NCBI GenBank assembly: GCA_958296125.1
Contig: OY282444.1
Span: 5,092,247 to 5,156,246, forward strand
Length of the DNA stretch: 64,000 nucleotides
Direction: 5' to 3'
Origin: an uncultured Poribacteria bacterium
Lineage (GTDB): Bacteria > Poribacteria > WGA-4E > PCPOR2b
Made by a program: the position numbers and the translations under genes. Below the pieces are notes generated by a model. It was not told where the DNA came from, ran no database searches, and saw only the letters and a program-made list of their open reading frames with translations. Shown here in pieces: positions 46,231 through 54,259 of the stretch (position 1 is its first letter; each line of letters begins with the position of its first letter).

Positions 46231-48180
46231 TCAACCCTTTGCTAACGTCTCAAGGGCGTTCAGGTGCCAGTCCGGATCCTCCAATGCTTCATACACAATG
46301 CCACCCTCGACATTCCGAGGCACAGGAAGTCCTAACAGATGGCAGAGTGTCGGTGCCACATCAATGACCCGCACCTGCCGCTGGAGCGCCACGCCTTGAC
46401 GGACACCTGCGCCGGAGAGAATGAACGTCGAGTGCTGCCCACCGATGCCAAAGCTGACGGAGGGAAGTTGTTTGCCATGTGCACCATCAAACTCCGGGCG
46501 TAAGGCGTAAACCACATCTCCTACGAGATTACTAGTAAGGTTAACCATCTCGGCATCTGCGTGCGTCAGCGCGAGGGAGAACGGATGTCTGCCTGTCTCC
46601 GAATCTTTATAGGCGTGAAGAGCGGCGATAATCTCACGCTGTGTCGCTTCATAATCGGCGGGGTCAACAATCCCGTCAGGTTCACGTCCTTTAAGATTGA
46701 TGAAGACATGCACCAAGCCAACGTTGACAGCGCGAGTCTTCGACCAATCTATCTCTCGTGTTCCCTCCTTATAAACGATAAAGCCAGCCTCTTCCAGCAC
46801 TTCGGCGATATCTACTGAACGGAATTGGTTGGGTGTCCCGCCGTGATCTGAGCAAACAAGGATAACGGTGTCGTCGTCCGCGAGTTCCATCACGCGCCCG
46901 ATCATCCGATCAACCGAAGCGTAAGTGCGAATGACACCATCTCGGCACCGTTGAATTGTTTCGGGGGGTGCCCCGCTGATTTCGTCCGCTTGACTCAAGA
47001 AGAAATGGCTTGTGTAATCTGGTGCGTGAGTTTCTACCATGAGGACAGCCCACTCGCGTGTCTGCGTCAAATGCGTCGCAACATCGGCAAGCCTCTGATG
47101 GTGATATTCCAACGATTCAAAGTAGGTGTCATCGTCTATCACACCCAACGCATCCCGTCCGGGGTTCTGAAGGAAGGTGCCGATTTCCTGATCAATCTCC
47201 GACGCAATTTCGTCGGGGACGGTATAGCCTTCTCGGGGCCAGATCTGCGGGACAAACAGTTCAAACGCATCAGCATTTGGGGTGAGCGTAATCAATTTCA
47301 TGCGAACATATCCCTCCACATCGGCTCCATCGATCTCAAAGGTGTCCAGCCAAAAATCGCTCCAATTTCCGACACCAAGTTCTGTGACGGTATCCACCCC
47401 AGATCGGCTCCGGCATATCCGCACGCGATCATAGCCGTTTTCACCGGCGGCGTAGATTAGTCCGAAGAAGGGTTTGGGAGTGCCCTGTTTTCCACGATTC
47501 ATATCTTCCCGCCCTCGTGTGAGCGGCTGGATTGTCAATTCAACTTCGCATGGTGGTTGTGTCGAAGTGGGTAAATCTGTCCACCCCTTCCCTTCAACCG
47601 ATTCCAACGTAACTGGATCGATGTCGCTAACCGTCTGCAATCCGCTCGGATCCAACGTCTCCGGATCTCGCTCTCCACCAATTGGACGGGGTGTCCATTT
47701 ACCGCTAACGAAGAGATGATAGCCTGCAACCTGATGGTGGTTTGATACACCTGGGCCTGTGCCTTCCACTTGGATGCCGGTTGTCACGGTTGGGGGCCAG
47801 GACATCTCCCATTTGACGAGGATTGGTTTTCGCCCAGCGCGCTCCACAAGATTCCAGAGGTATTCGGATTGGCACAGGCTCGTGTTGATGCCCCAAACGG
47901 TTTGATCCAGCCGCTCTCCCAAAGCACGGATATTAAAATCCATCACCCGGTGTGTACCGGGCCATGAGCCGGTACTCAGTGCTGTCCATCCCGGCGGGGT
48001 TAGGGTTGGAAAAACACCCATCATGGGTCGAAAAACTCCTTGCTCCAATAACTGCGCCATATTCGGTGCGTGGCCCCAATCAATCATAGTTTTGACTAGT
48101 TCCATACTGGCTCCGTCCATGCCGATCACAATCGCACGTTTCGCCGGAGACATATTTGATACATTAGAATTTGTAAGCAT
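46231..48180 (-). CDS. Type I phosphodiesterase/nucleotide pyrophosphatase (alkaline phosphatase superfamily)
   Basis: A 649-residue enzyme. IVIGMDGASMELV brings metal-binding Asp22, and FPTLTPPGWTALSTG carries the probable nucleophile Thr61 in the PTxTxP setting of the NPP family. CSDHGGTPNQ supplies the Asp-His metal pair, and VIDVAPTLCHLLGLPVPRNVEG closes the core. No signal peptide is apparent. It may hydrolyse phosphodiester or phosphonate bonds in small metabolites. AAGGGACC precedes ATG 48180; an in-frame ATG nine codons later is an alternative. A palindrome in its leader may be an operator. Confidence 0.9.
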   Translation of the reverse strand: MLTNSNVSNMSPAKRAIVIGMDGASMELVKTMIDWGHAPNMAQLLEQGVFRPMMGVFPTLTPPGWTALSTGSWPGTHRVMDFNIRALGERLDQTVWGINTSLCQSEYLWNLVERAGRKPILVKWEMSWPPTVTTGIQVEGTGPGVSNHHQVAGYHLFVSGKWTPRPIGGERDPETLDPSGLQTVSDIDPVTLESVEGKGWTDLPTSTQPPCEVELTIQPLTRGREDMNRGKQGTPKPFFGLIYAAGENGYDRVRICRSRSGVDTVTELGVGNWSDFWLDTFEIDGADVEGYVRMKLITLTPNADAFELFVPQIWPREGYTVPDEIASEIDQEIGTFLQNPGRDALGVIDDDTYFESLEYHHQRLADVATHLTQTREWAVLMVETHAPDYTSHFFLSQADEISGAPPETIQRCRDGVIRTYASVDRMIGRVMELADDDTVILVCSDHGGTPNQFRSVDIAEVLEEAGFIVYKEGTREIDWSKTRAVNVGLVHVFINLKGREPDGIVDPADYEATQREIIAALHAYKDSETGRHPFSLALTHADAEMVNLTSNLVGDVVYALRPEFDGAHGKQLPSVSFGIGGQHSTFILSGAGVRQGVALQRQVRVIDVAPTLCHLLGLPVPRNVEGGIVYEALEDPDWHLNALETLAKG

Positions 48181-48196
48181 TACAAGGTCCCTTCTG

Positions 48197-48209
48197 TTGA
48201 GATTCTCAA
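48197..48209. promoter_or_regulatory. Operator-like palindrome in the phosphodiesterase leader
   Basis: TTGAGATTCTCAA is a perfect 13-bp palindrome at about +15 to +27 from the predicted start of the phosphodiesterase transcript. A repressor bound here would block transcription. No regulator gene is adjacent. Confidence 0.4.
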
Positions 48210-48230
48210 TTTTTGTAATATTTTACGCTG

Positions 48231-48259
48231 ATTTTACCACAACTCTATCAATCCGTCAA
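48231..48259 (-). promoter_or_regulatory. Sigma-70 promoter of the phosphodiesterase gene
   Basis: On the minus strand TTGACG (48259-48254) and TAAAAT (48236-48231) are 17 bp apart, with TGG just ahead of the -10. Each hexamer differs from consensus at one position. The start site would be near 48224, 44 nt upstream of the ATG. Confidence 0.6.
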
Positions 48260-48291
48260 TGACTAGAAACTTACAATTTGAGATTTACTCC

Positions 48292-48321
48292 TTGTCAAGA
48301 ATAGGGCAGATCGAGTATATT
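48292..48321 (+). promoter_or_regulatory. Candidate sigma-70 promoter facing the dehydrogenase gene
   Basis: TTGTCA (48292-48297) and TATATT (48316-48321) are 18 bp apart, one mismatch each. The gene it would serve begins 280 bp further at 48605, with repeat copy D in between, so the assignment is tentative. No gene is present from 48181 to 48604. Confidence 0.4.
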
Positions 48322-48419
48322 ATCATAATGGAGGTTGCCACCTATTGAAAATCCATTAGTTTTCCGTTAAAGCTGAAGGGCTCTCCCCTTCGCTCCAGTT
48401 GCTTTGAATCCCTGGGCTC

Positions 48420-48465
48420 CCCGTTCCGAGGCAGGCCTGTCCCGATCTCGGGGCGGCACGGACCC
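48420..48465. repeat. Dispersed intergenic repeat, copy D (CCGTGCCG family)
   Basis: The block contains CCTGTCCCGATCTCGGGG and CGGCACGGAC, matching the centre and right arm of copy C (10652-10715) and the right arm of copy A (7638-7645). It lies in the gap before the dehydrogenase gene. Confidence 0.55.
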
Positions 48466-48604
48466 GATCTTATCGGGAATGACCCTATGTCTCACCCAAA
48501 TACTAAGGCTCCAACGGGGCGATAGGTGTATAGTATTATGGGGTAAGTAGCAACTTAGGTTATGATAACCCAAGTTACGAATTAACCCACCGTGGAGAAA
48601 ATCT

Positions 48605-49582
48605 ATGAATGTAATTCCAAAAGAATTTATTCGTGTTATGCCAGATGTACTTCGAGGCTTCATCAGTGAAGCTTTCCAGAAATCAGGAACCTCGGAAGAG
48701 GACGCTGTGCACATGGCGCACCTGCTAGTCCTTACCGATCTGCGGGGTGTGTTCAGTCACGGCACGCGCCAAACACCGGGATATGTAGGGATGATGCTTG
48801 ACGGCAAAGTAAATCCACGTCCAAACGTCCGCTGCCTCGATGAATCCCCAACGACAGCGGTCTTCGATGGCGACGGTGGCATGGGACATTTCGCCTCGTA
48901 TCATGCCGCGAAGGCAGCGGTTAAAAAAGCCAAAACGATGGGGCTAGGTGCCGCGACAAGTCGCAATCACTTCCACTTTGGTAGTGCTGGCAAGTATTCG
49001 CGGCTCGCACTTGCAGAGGATTGCGCCGGGTTTGCAGTCTCTGCTCACCGTTTTCGACACAGTCCGGACGGTGTGATTGCCACCGCAACAGGGGCTTCAC
49101 CAATGAGTTTTGCGATTCCGGCGGGCGACCAACCGCCCATAGTCGCTGATATGGCGACCGGCATTGACGCGAAGTTACCGTTGGAACAGGCGTTTGAACA
49201 AAGTCCCGCTGCGTTCTTCAAGATGTTAGGGTTGAGTCATGTGAGTCATGCGCTCGGCGGGTTTATGGCAGGTATCTGGCTATTCGATAAGCCGCCCGAT
49301 CCCCCGACAATCTGGGAAGGTGCCAATCAGGGGGCTTTCATCGCAGCGATTGACATTTCTCGGTTCCGACCGATTGACGAATTCAAAGCGGAGCTTGATC
49401 AGCATATCCACGATGCTCGACAGATGCAACCAGCACCGGGCTATGACCGAGCAGATCTGCCGGGTGGCTTAGAATGGGAACGTGAACGGGAATGGGCAGA
49501 AATCGGTATCCCGGTCGGCGAAGAACATCGGGAACAGTTGAAAATAGTTGCTGAACGGGTCCGCATTCCCCTTCCGTTCTAA
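48605..49582 (+). CDS. Ldh2/MDH family NAD(P)-dependent dehydrogenase
   Basis: A 325-residue member of the malate/L-lactate dehydrogenase (Ldh2) family, a fold unrelated to classical LDH. LTDLRGVFSHGTRQTPGYVGM with His52, GDGGMGHFASYHAAKAAV and RNHFHFGSAGKYSRLAL are family hallmarks. After VADMATG the segment that usually carries the KxG loop is shortened, so the chain is slightly smaller than the usual 340-360 residues. It would reduce a 2-keto acid or oxidise a 2-hydroxy acid. GTGGAG precedes the ATG. It starts a run on one strand with a creatininase-family hydrolase and an aldo/keto reductase. Confidence 0.85.
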   Translation: MNVIPKEFIRVMPDVLRGFISEAFQKSGTSEEDAVHMAHLLVLTDLRGVFSHGTRQTPGYVGMMLDGKVNPRPNVRCLDESPTTAVFDGDGGMGHFASYHAAKAAVKKAKTMGLGAATSRNHFHFGSAGKYSRLALAEDCAGFAVSAHRFRHSPDGVIATATGASPMSFAIPAGDQPPIVADMATGIDAKLPLEQAFEQSPAAFFKMLGLSHVSHALGGFMAGIWLFDKPPDPPTIWEGANQGAFIAAIDISRFRPIDEFKAELDQHIHDARQMQPAPGYDRADLPGGLEWEREREWAEIGIPVGEEHREQLKIVAERVRIPLPF

Positions 49583-49682
49583 ATGTTGATTCCAATTTTA
49601 TTGAGTAGATAACATTGGAATCGGGATAAATCCTATCCACCTCATCCCTTAATTCCATTGTGGTAGTAAAAGGAGTATCCAA

Positions 49683-50414
49683 ATGTCTCAGATTAAATCC
49701 GTTCTGTTATGGGAAAATCAACGACGATATATCCGCGAAGCCATTGATGCCGGAACACTCAGAGGCGCGATTATCCCAACAGGTAGTACCGAGCAACATA
49801 ATGAACATCTAGCAATGATTCACGATACAGCAAGTGCACTGCATGTCTCAAGGTTGGCTGCACAAAAATTGTTCCCCGAAGTCATTGTGACCACGCCGCT
49901 GGCGATTGGCGTGTCGGAGCATTGGATGGACCACAAGGGGACACTGACACTTCGCGCCGAAGTCTTCGGGCAGGTACTGTATGACGTGGCAGATAGCCTG
50001 CGTCGTCACGGAATTGAGAACGTGCTGATTATCAACGGGCACGCCGGCAACGCTGGGCCCGTCCATGAACGGCTGGAGGGCTTCCGCGAACAACTCGGCA
50101 TCAACCTTGATTTCCACTCGTATTGGGAGGCTTACTCCCCTGAGCTTGTCCAAGAGCAGATGGAGACAGGCAGATGCCCCGGTCATGCTGCAGAGTTTGA
50201 AACGGCGTTTGCGTGGGCAGCCTTCCCCGAAAATGTCGATTGGGATGGCGTGGATTATGACAACGCCAAGTTGACCATCTCCAATCCGCAGCAGGCTGAA
50301 GATGATCGCATGTATCATCATGACGCAAAAGTGGCGACCGCCGAAAAGGGACAGGCGATGATTGATGTCGCTGTCGATTGGGTTGCGGAACAGATGCAGG
50401 AGATGATGGGGTAG
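49683..50414 (+). CDS. Creatininase family amidohydrolase (first copy)
   Basis: A 243-residue protein with the creatininase fold. IPTGSTEQHNEHLAMIHD holds metal ligands (Glu, His, Asp), SEHWMDHKGTLTL carries the next His, and IINGHAGNAGPVHE the conserved NGHxGN loop; a late Glu lies in AEFETAFAW. The usual GPHLP after the first His is replaced by NEHLA, so the substrate pocket differs from classic members. The family cleaves small amides and lactams, such as creatinine or 3-amino-sugar derivatives. The ATG is preceded by AAAGGAG. It sits 100 bp after the Ldh2 gene and 75 bp before the aldo/keto reductase gene. Confidence 0.88.
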   Translation: MSQIKSVLLWENQRRYIREAIDAGTLRGAIIPTGSTEQHNEHLAMIHDTASALHVSRLAAQKLFPEVIVTTPLAIGVSEHWMDHKGTLTLRAEVFGQVLYDVADSLRRHGIENVLIINGHAGNAGPVHERLEGFREQLGINLDFHSYWEAYSPELVQEQMETGRCPGHAAEFETAFAWAAFPENVDWDGVDYDNAKLTISNPQQAEDDRMYHHDAKVATAEKGQAMIDVAVDWVAEQMQEMMG

Positions 50415-50418
50415 CATC

Positions 50419-50453
50419 CAACCTTGCAAAGGTTTCAAGCCTTTGCAAGGTTG
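50419..50453. repeat. Perfect 14-bp-stem inverted repeat
   Basis: Arms 50419-50432 and 50440-50453 are exact reverse complements (CAACCTTGCAAAGG type) around a seven-base loop. No T-run follows. It begins five bases after the creatininase stop; similar palindromes are common mobile elements in environmental genomes, but a message-stabilising hairpin is possible. Confidence 0.7.
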
Positions 50454-50489
50454 AGTCCCTGAAGCGAAAAATGAGACAAGGTGAAAATC

Positions 50490-51491
50490 ATGAAAACCAA
50501 AATTCTGGGGCGAACTGGACTAGAGGTTCCGATTGTGGGGTTAGGGGCTGCGTTCATTGGCATTCCCACAGCCAACCAGGCCGCTGAGGAATACCCTGAA
50601 GATCCCAACAATCTTCGGGGGGACGAATTTCTCACCAGCTACATGGAGGACGACCTCGGTGTGCAAACCATCCATGCCGCCATCAAGGCTGGAAGTACAC
50701 TCATTGATACCGCTCCCCTTTACGGTGGCACCCGGAGCGAGGTCATAATCGGTCGTGCGCTGAAGGCGCGTCCAGATTTGGCTGCCAAATGTACCGTCAC
50801 GACCAAGGTCGGGCAACTCACGATGGACACACGCGACTATCGCTTTGACGCAATCCTGCGTGATGTGGAAGCCAGTCAGAAACGCCTGGGCATCGAACAA
50901 TTTGACCTCCTCTACATTCACGACCCCATGGAGATTCCGATGGAGCAGGTGATGGGACAGGATGGCGCGTTGGGAGCGTTACGCAAACTCCAGAAAGAGG
51001 GAATTGTTCGATTTGTCGGTGTTGCGGCCAACGAGCCCCAGACGAACGCACCCTACATTGAAACTGGAGAATTTGATGCCGCTGTAGTTCCAGAAGCTTG
51101 GAGCCTTCTGAATCAGCTTGCGGCGGAAAGCATCCTGCCTGCTGCAGAAAAGCACAATGTAGGGCTTGTCATCGCAACGCCGCTAGAGCGGGGGTTGCTC
51201 GCAACAGGTCCCATAGCAGATATCAACTATCTGGCACGGAACTTCAGTCAGGGCTGCCTAGACCATGTTTCCAAAATCCAAACGCTCTGCCGGGACTACA
51301 ACATTCCGATGGTGGCTGCTTCGCTTCAATGGTGCACCCGCCATCCGCAGGTCGCTGCTACGATTCCGGGTGCCCGCACCCCTGAAGAAGCTGTCGAGAA
51401 CGCACGGGCAGGGGCGGTTGAAATTCCGGAGACCTTCTGGGAGGATTTGGCACCCCTCGTCCGATATTTTGAAATTGGGGTTGACCGTTAA
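50490..51491 (+). CDS. Aldo/keto reductase
   Basis: A 333-residue NADPH-dependent TIM-barrel reductase with the full catalytic tetrad: Asp73 and Tyr78 (LIDTAPLYG), Lys106 (VTTKVGQL) and His144 (LLYIHDPME). The C-terminal cofactor segment (AATIPGARTPEEAVENARAG) binds the adenosine phosphate. It reduces an aldehyde or ketone, possibly L-fucose- or galactose-like given the Ldh2 and creatininase neighbours, but specificity is unknown. ATG 50490 is preferred because AAGGTG lies before it; an in-frame ATG three codons upstream is less well placed. Confidence 0.9.
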   Translation: MKTKILGRTGLEVPIVGLGAAFIGIPTANQAAEEYPEDPNNLRGDEFLTSYMEDDLGVQTIHAAIKAGSTLIDTAPLYGGTRSEVIIGRALKARPDLAAKCTVTTKVGQLTMDTRDYRFDAILRDVEASQKRLGIEQFDLLYIHDPMEIPMEQVMGQDGALGALRKLQKEGIVRFVGVAANEPQTNAPYIETGEFDAAVVPEAWSLLNQLAAESILPAAEKHNVGLVIATPLERGLLATGPIADINYLARNFSQGCLDHVSKIQTLCRDYNIPMVAASLQWCTRHPQVAATIPGARTPEEAVENARAGAVEIPETFWEDLAPLVRYFEIGVDR

Positions 51492-51513
51492 GTAAGGTAA
51501 AAAAATATATTTG

Positions 51514-51939
51514 ATGAAACAGATGTTAATGATAGCGGTTTCCAGTTTGGTCATCGTTCTGATAAGTCTTGGCTGTGGTTCAACGAATCAGCTTGCTTCG
51601 GAAATCGTTTACGATGCCAAAGTGCAAATAGAGGCTGCCAAAGAAGCGAACGCTCAGCACCTTGCACCTCAAGAATTGGGGGCTGCAGAACAAATGCTCT
51701 CTCGGTCAGAAGAGGCGTTGAGTGCTGGAAAAGATAGCGAAGCATATCGGTTAGGGATGCGCGCCCACTTAAAGGCTAAACTTGCAGCAGCAGTTGCTAT
51801 TGCAAATCAGATGGAAGCGGAGGCTAGCAATTCAGAGGGTGCGTTGGCGTTGAAAGTGCGAGCTGTAGAAGCCGCACATCGAGACTTGGAACGGGCAGGG
51901 CAGGAATTAGAAGCGTTGCAATCAACGCCTGAAGAGTAG
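51514..51939 (+). CDS. DUF4398-type lipoprotein
   Basis: A 141-residue lipoprotein. The signal MLMIAVSSLVIVLISLGC ends with a lipobox (SLGC), so it is lipidated on Cys. The mature part is helical and follows the DUF4398 pattern: VQIEAAKEANAQHLAPQELG, AAEQMLSRSEEAL, then a coiled coil to the end. Such proteins often pair with OmpA-like partners and are thought to act in the periplasm near peptidoglycan. AAGGTA precedes ATG 51514. The OmpA-type gene starts 18 bp later, so the two form an operon. Confidence 0.82.
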   Translation: MKQMLMIAVSSLVIVLISLGCGSTNQLASEIVYDAKVQIEAAKEANAQHLAPQELGAAEQMLSRSEEALSAGKDSEAYRLGMRAHLKAKLAAAVAIANQMEAEASNSEGALALKVRAVEAAHRDLERAGQELEALQSTPEE

Positions 51940-51957
51940 CACTACACAGGACGAAAT

Positions 51958-53667
51958 ATGCAATACGCAACTTATTTGCGACATATCACGCTTCTCGCTC
52001 TTATGATATTCGGATTTGTGGGTTGCGCCGGAAGAGTGGATCCGATTTTACTGGAATCAAGCCTGAGTGACACGCAGAACGCCATCTCTGAAGCGCGACG
52101 ATTAGGGGCGGAAGAACATGCTACCGAAGTATTCAACAAGGCGACACGGTTGTTTGAAGCAGCGCGACAAGCCCAGCGTAACGGTAATGGGACTCAGAGT
52201 ATAGAGTTGGCGTTTCGGGCAGCAATGGAGTCTCAGATCGCGGGTGCACAGGCGCGTCAACGAATCGCTCAAAACCGGATTGATGAAGTAGATGCAGAAG
52301 TACTGAGGACTGCGATTCAGGAGATGGAGTATAAGACCCAAGCGGCACAAGTCCGTCAGTTGATTGCGGGAGAAAAGACAAAGCGGGCTTTGGCTCGGGC
52401 TTTCCGAGCGGAGCAGCGAGCGGCGGCTGCACAAGTGGAAGCAGCGCAGGCGAGGAAGGACGCTCAAAATGCCCTGTTCCGATCGCAGATACAAGTTGTT
52501 ATCGATAAAGTAGAACTCATCCTTGATACGGCCAAAGCGGCAGGTGCGCTCACTTACGGCTTAGACAACTACCAAGCAGCTACGGACCTGATTGTCCAAG
52601 CACGTTCGACCCTTGCACAAGAGAATTTTGATGAGGCAGAATCACTTGCGACACAAGCCGAAAGCTACGCAAATAAAGCAAAGATTGCAGCCGTTGCTGG
52701 AGCGAGTACCGCTGCTAGCGAATCACAAGCGGCAAAACTTGAAGCGCACACAAATGCAAAGGTGGCGATCGCCCGCGCGCAGTTTGAGATCGATCGAGCA
52801 GAGAAGGTCAATGCGTTTGAGCATGCGGCGGAACTCTTTCAACGCGCTGTGACAACCTTTGAAGGTGCGAATATGGCACTGACAAGAGAACAGTATGATC
52901 GGGCGTTGCGGCTCGCCGCACAAGCTGAAAACAGTGCCCACGATGCCTTCACCACCGCCGAACCGATTGAGCGCGAACGTTTGGCAAAGGAAGTGTTGGA
53001 GGAGCAAATCGCTCAAGCTAAAGACGTAGTCTTCCGGGCAGAAGAAGCCCTGAATCAGCAAGCATCGGCGGCATCAATAACGCTCATCCCTGCACACTAC
53101 GAACAGGCAAAAACGCTGCTCGCAGATGCCAAACAGGCACTTGCGGATGAAAACTACGCTCACGCCATCACGGTTGGTCAGCAGAGCTATGAGCACTTAA
53201 TGGCTGCAATTGAAAAGGGCAAAGAGATTGAGGCGGTTGAGACATGGATTCTTGATGCCACCGCAGCAATCCCTGACGCAGAAACGGATCGAACTGAGAA
53301 AGGTGCGCTCATCCGATTTAGTGGAGACCTTTTCAAAAAAGGGAGTTCGGAAATCAATCCGAAATTCTTTCCGAAGATTCGTCAACTTGCTGAGGTTATT
53401 AAAGCATTTGCTGACTACAAAGTGCGGATCGAAGGGCATAGCGACAGCAGCGGGGGCACTAATATCAATCTGAAATTGACGCGGAAGCGTGCCGATGCTT
53501 TCACGAAATACCTCGCCGAAAAATACGGTGTGCCGCTGGAACGGATGACCGCCATCGGTTTGGGTGAAGGGTATCCTATTGCGGATAACGATTTTAAGGT
53601 GGGCAGAGATAGGAACCGACGGATTGATACAATCATTCTGACAAGGGAGATAGCAATCCGTAAATGA
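51958..53667 (+). CDS. OmpA-family lipoprotein with long helical repeat region
   Basis: A 569-residue outer-membrane lipoprotein. The signal ends at GFVGC (lipobox). Residues about 25-430 are Ala/Glu/Gln-rich helices with repeated DUF4398-like units (for instance LGAEEHATEVFNKATRLFEA and HAAELFQRAVTTFEGANMAL), likely coiled coils. The last 130 residues are an OmpA domain: SGDLFKKGSSEINP, VRIEGHSDSSGG and NLKLTRKRADAFTKYLAEKY, the segment that binds meso-diaminopimelate in peptidoglycan. It would span the periplasm from the outer membrane to the wall. It follows the DUF4398 lipoprotein by 18 bp. Confidence 0.9.
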   Translation: MQYATYLRHITLLALMIFGFVGCAGRVDPILLESSLSDTQNAISEARRLGAEEHATEVFNKATRLFEAARQAQRNGNGTQSIELAFRAAMESQIAGAQARQRIAQNRIDEVDAEVLRTAIQEMEYKTQAAQVRQLIAGEKTKRALARAFRAEQRAAAAQVEAAQARKDAQNALFRSQIQVVIDKVELILDTAKAAGALTYGLDNYQAATDLIVQARSTLAQENFDEAESLATQAESYANKAKIAAVAGASTAASESQAAKLEAHTNAKVAIARAQFEIDRAEKVNAFEHAAELFQRAVTTFEGANMALTREQYDRALRLAAQAENSAHDAFTTAEPIERERLAKEVLEEQIAQAKDVVFRAEEALNQQASAASITLIPAHYEQAKTLLADAKQALADENYAHAITVGQQSYEHLMAAIEKGKEIEAVETWILDATAAIPDAETDRTEKGALIRFSGDLFKKGSSEINPKFFPKIRQLAEVIKAFADYKVRIEGHSDSSGGTNINLKLTRKRADAFTKYLAEKYGVPLERMTAIGLGEGYPIADNDFKVGRDRNRRIDTIILTREIAIRK

Positions 53668-53713
53668 GGGATATTTGCCAAATTCGCACATTTTCACGGA
53701 GGGGTGGAGGCGC

Positions 53714-54046
53714 GTGCTAGGTCAAGATACATTTCAAAAGGTTGAACCGTTCATAGTCCACCAAATCGCACAAAGTCTGTTCGGAGATCGGTATATCATT
53801 ATTTACGATAACACAATTCAGTTTCACAGCCACTGCTATCATGTCAAGCGGATTGAGGACACAGCGCACCTATACAGTGGACACTACTATCTGTTGGACG
53901 CAAATACGCGGTTGGCGATGCAGACTGATGAGGATTTCGCCGCACCGGGAAGCTACGGGGCAATCTTCGATTCGACCACAGGGGAGATTGTTGGTTATGA
54001 TGGGGAGGGGTTACTATCACCAACGGAAGTGCCAACGGTAATTTAG
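53714..54046 (+). CDS. Hypothetical protein
   Basis: A 110-residue soluble protein without signal peptide or membrane helix. It is rich in Tyr and His (HSHCYHVKRIEDTAHLYSGHYYLLD) and ends DGEGLLSPTEVPTVI. I do not recognise a family. GTG 53714 is preferred because GGAGGGG lies nine bases before it, whereas the upstream in-frame start is a TTG without a ribosome site. It follows the OmpA-type gene after 46 bp and is probably transcribed with it. Confidence 0.55.
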   Translation: MLGQDTFQKVEPFIVHQIAQSLFGDRYIIIYDNTIQFHSHCYHVKRIEDTAHLYSGHYYLLDANTRLAMQTDEDFAAPGSYGAIFDSTTGEIVGYDGEGLLSPTEVPTVI

Positions 54047-54259
54047 ACCACAAATCATCAAAGTTAAGACAGGTATTGTCGCTCAAATTCAATAGGTGTC
54101 AAATCCCCTAACGCCGAATGAGGTCGTTTCTGGCTTGGCTTAGACAATGGTCTAAATTTCCGATGGCAGTGCAATGGCATTCCGCTAAGTTTGTTGTTTG
54201 ACAAAGCACAGTACATAAGAGATTTGTTATTTTTGAAGGCGCACTATGAAAATAAGGAT

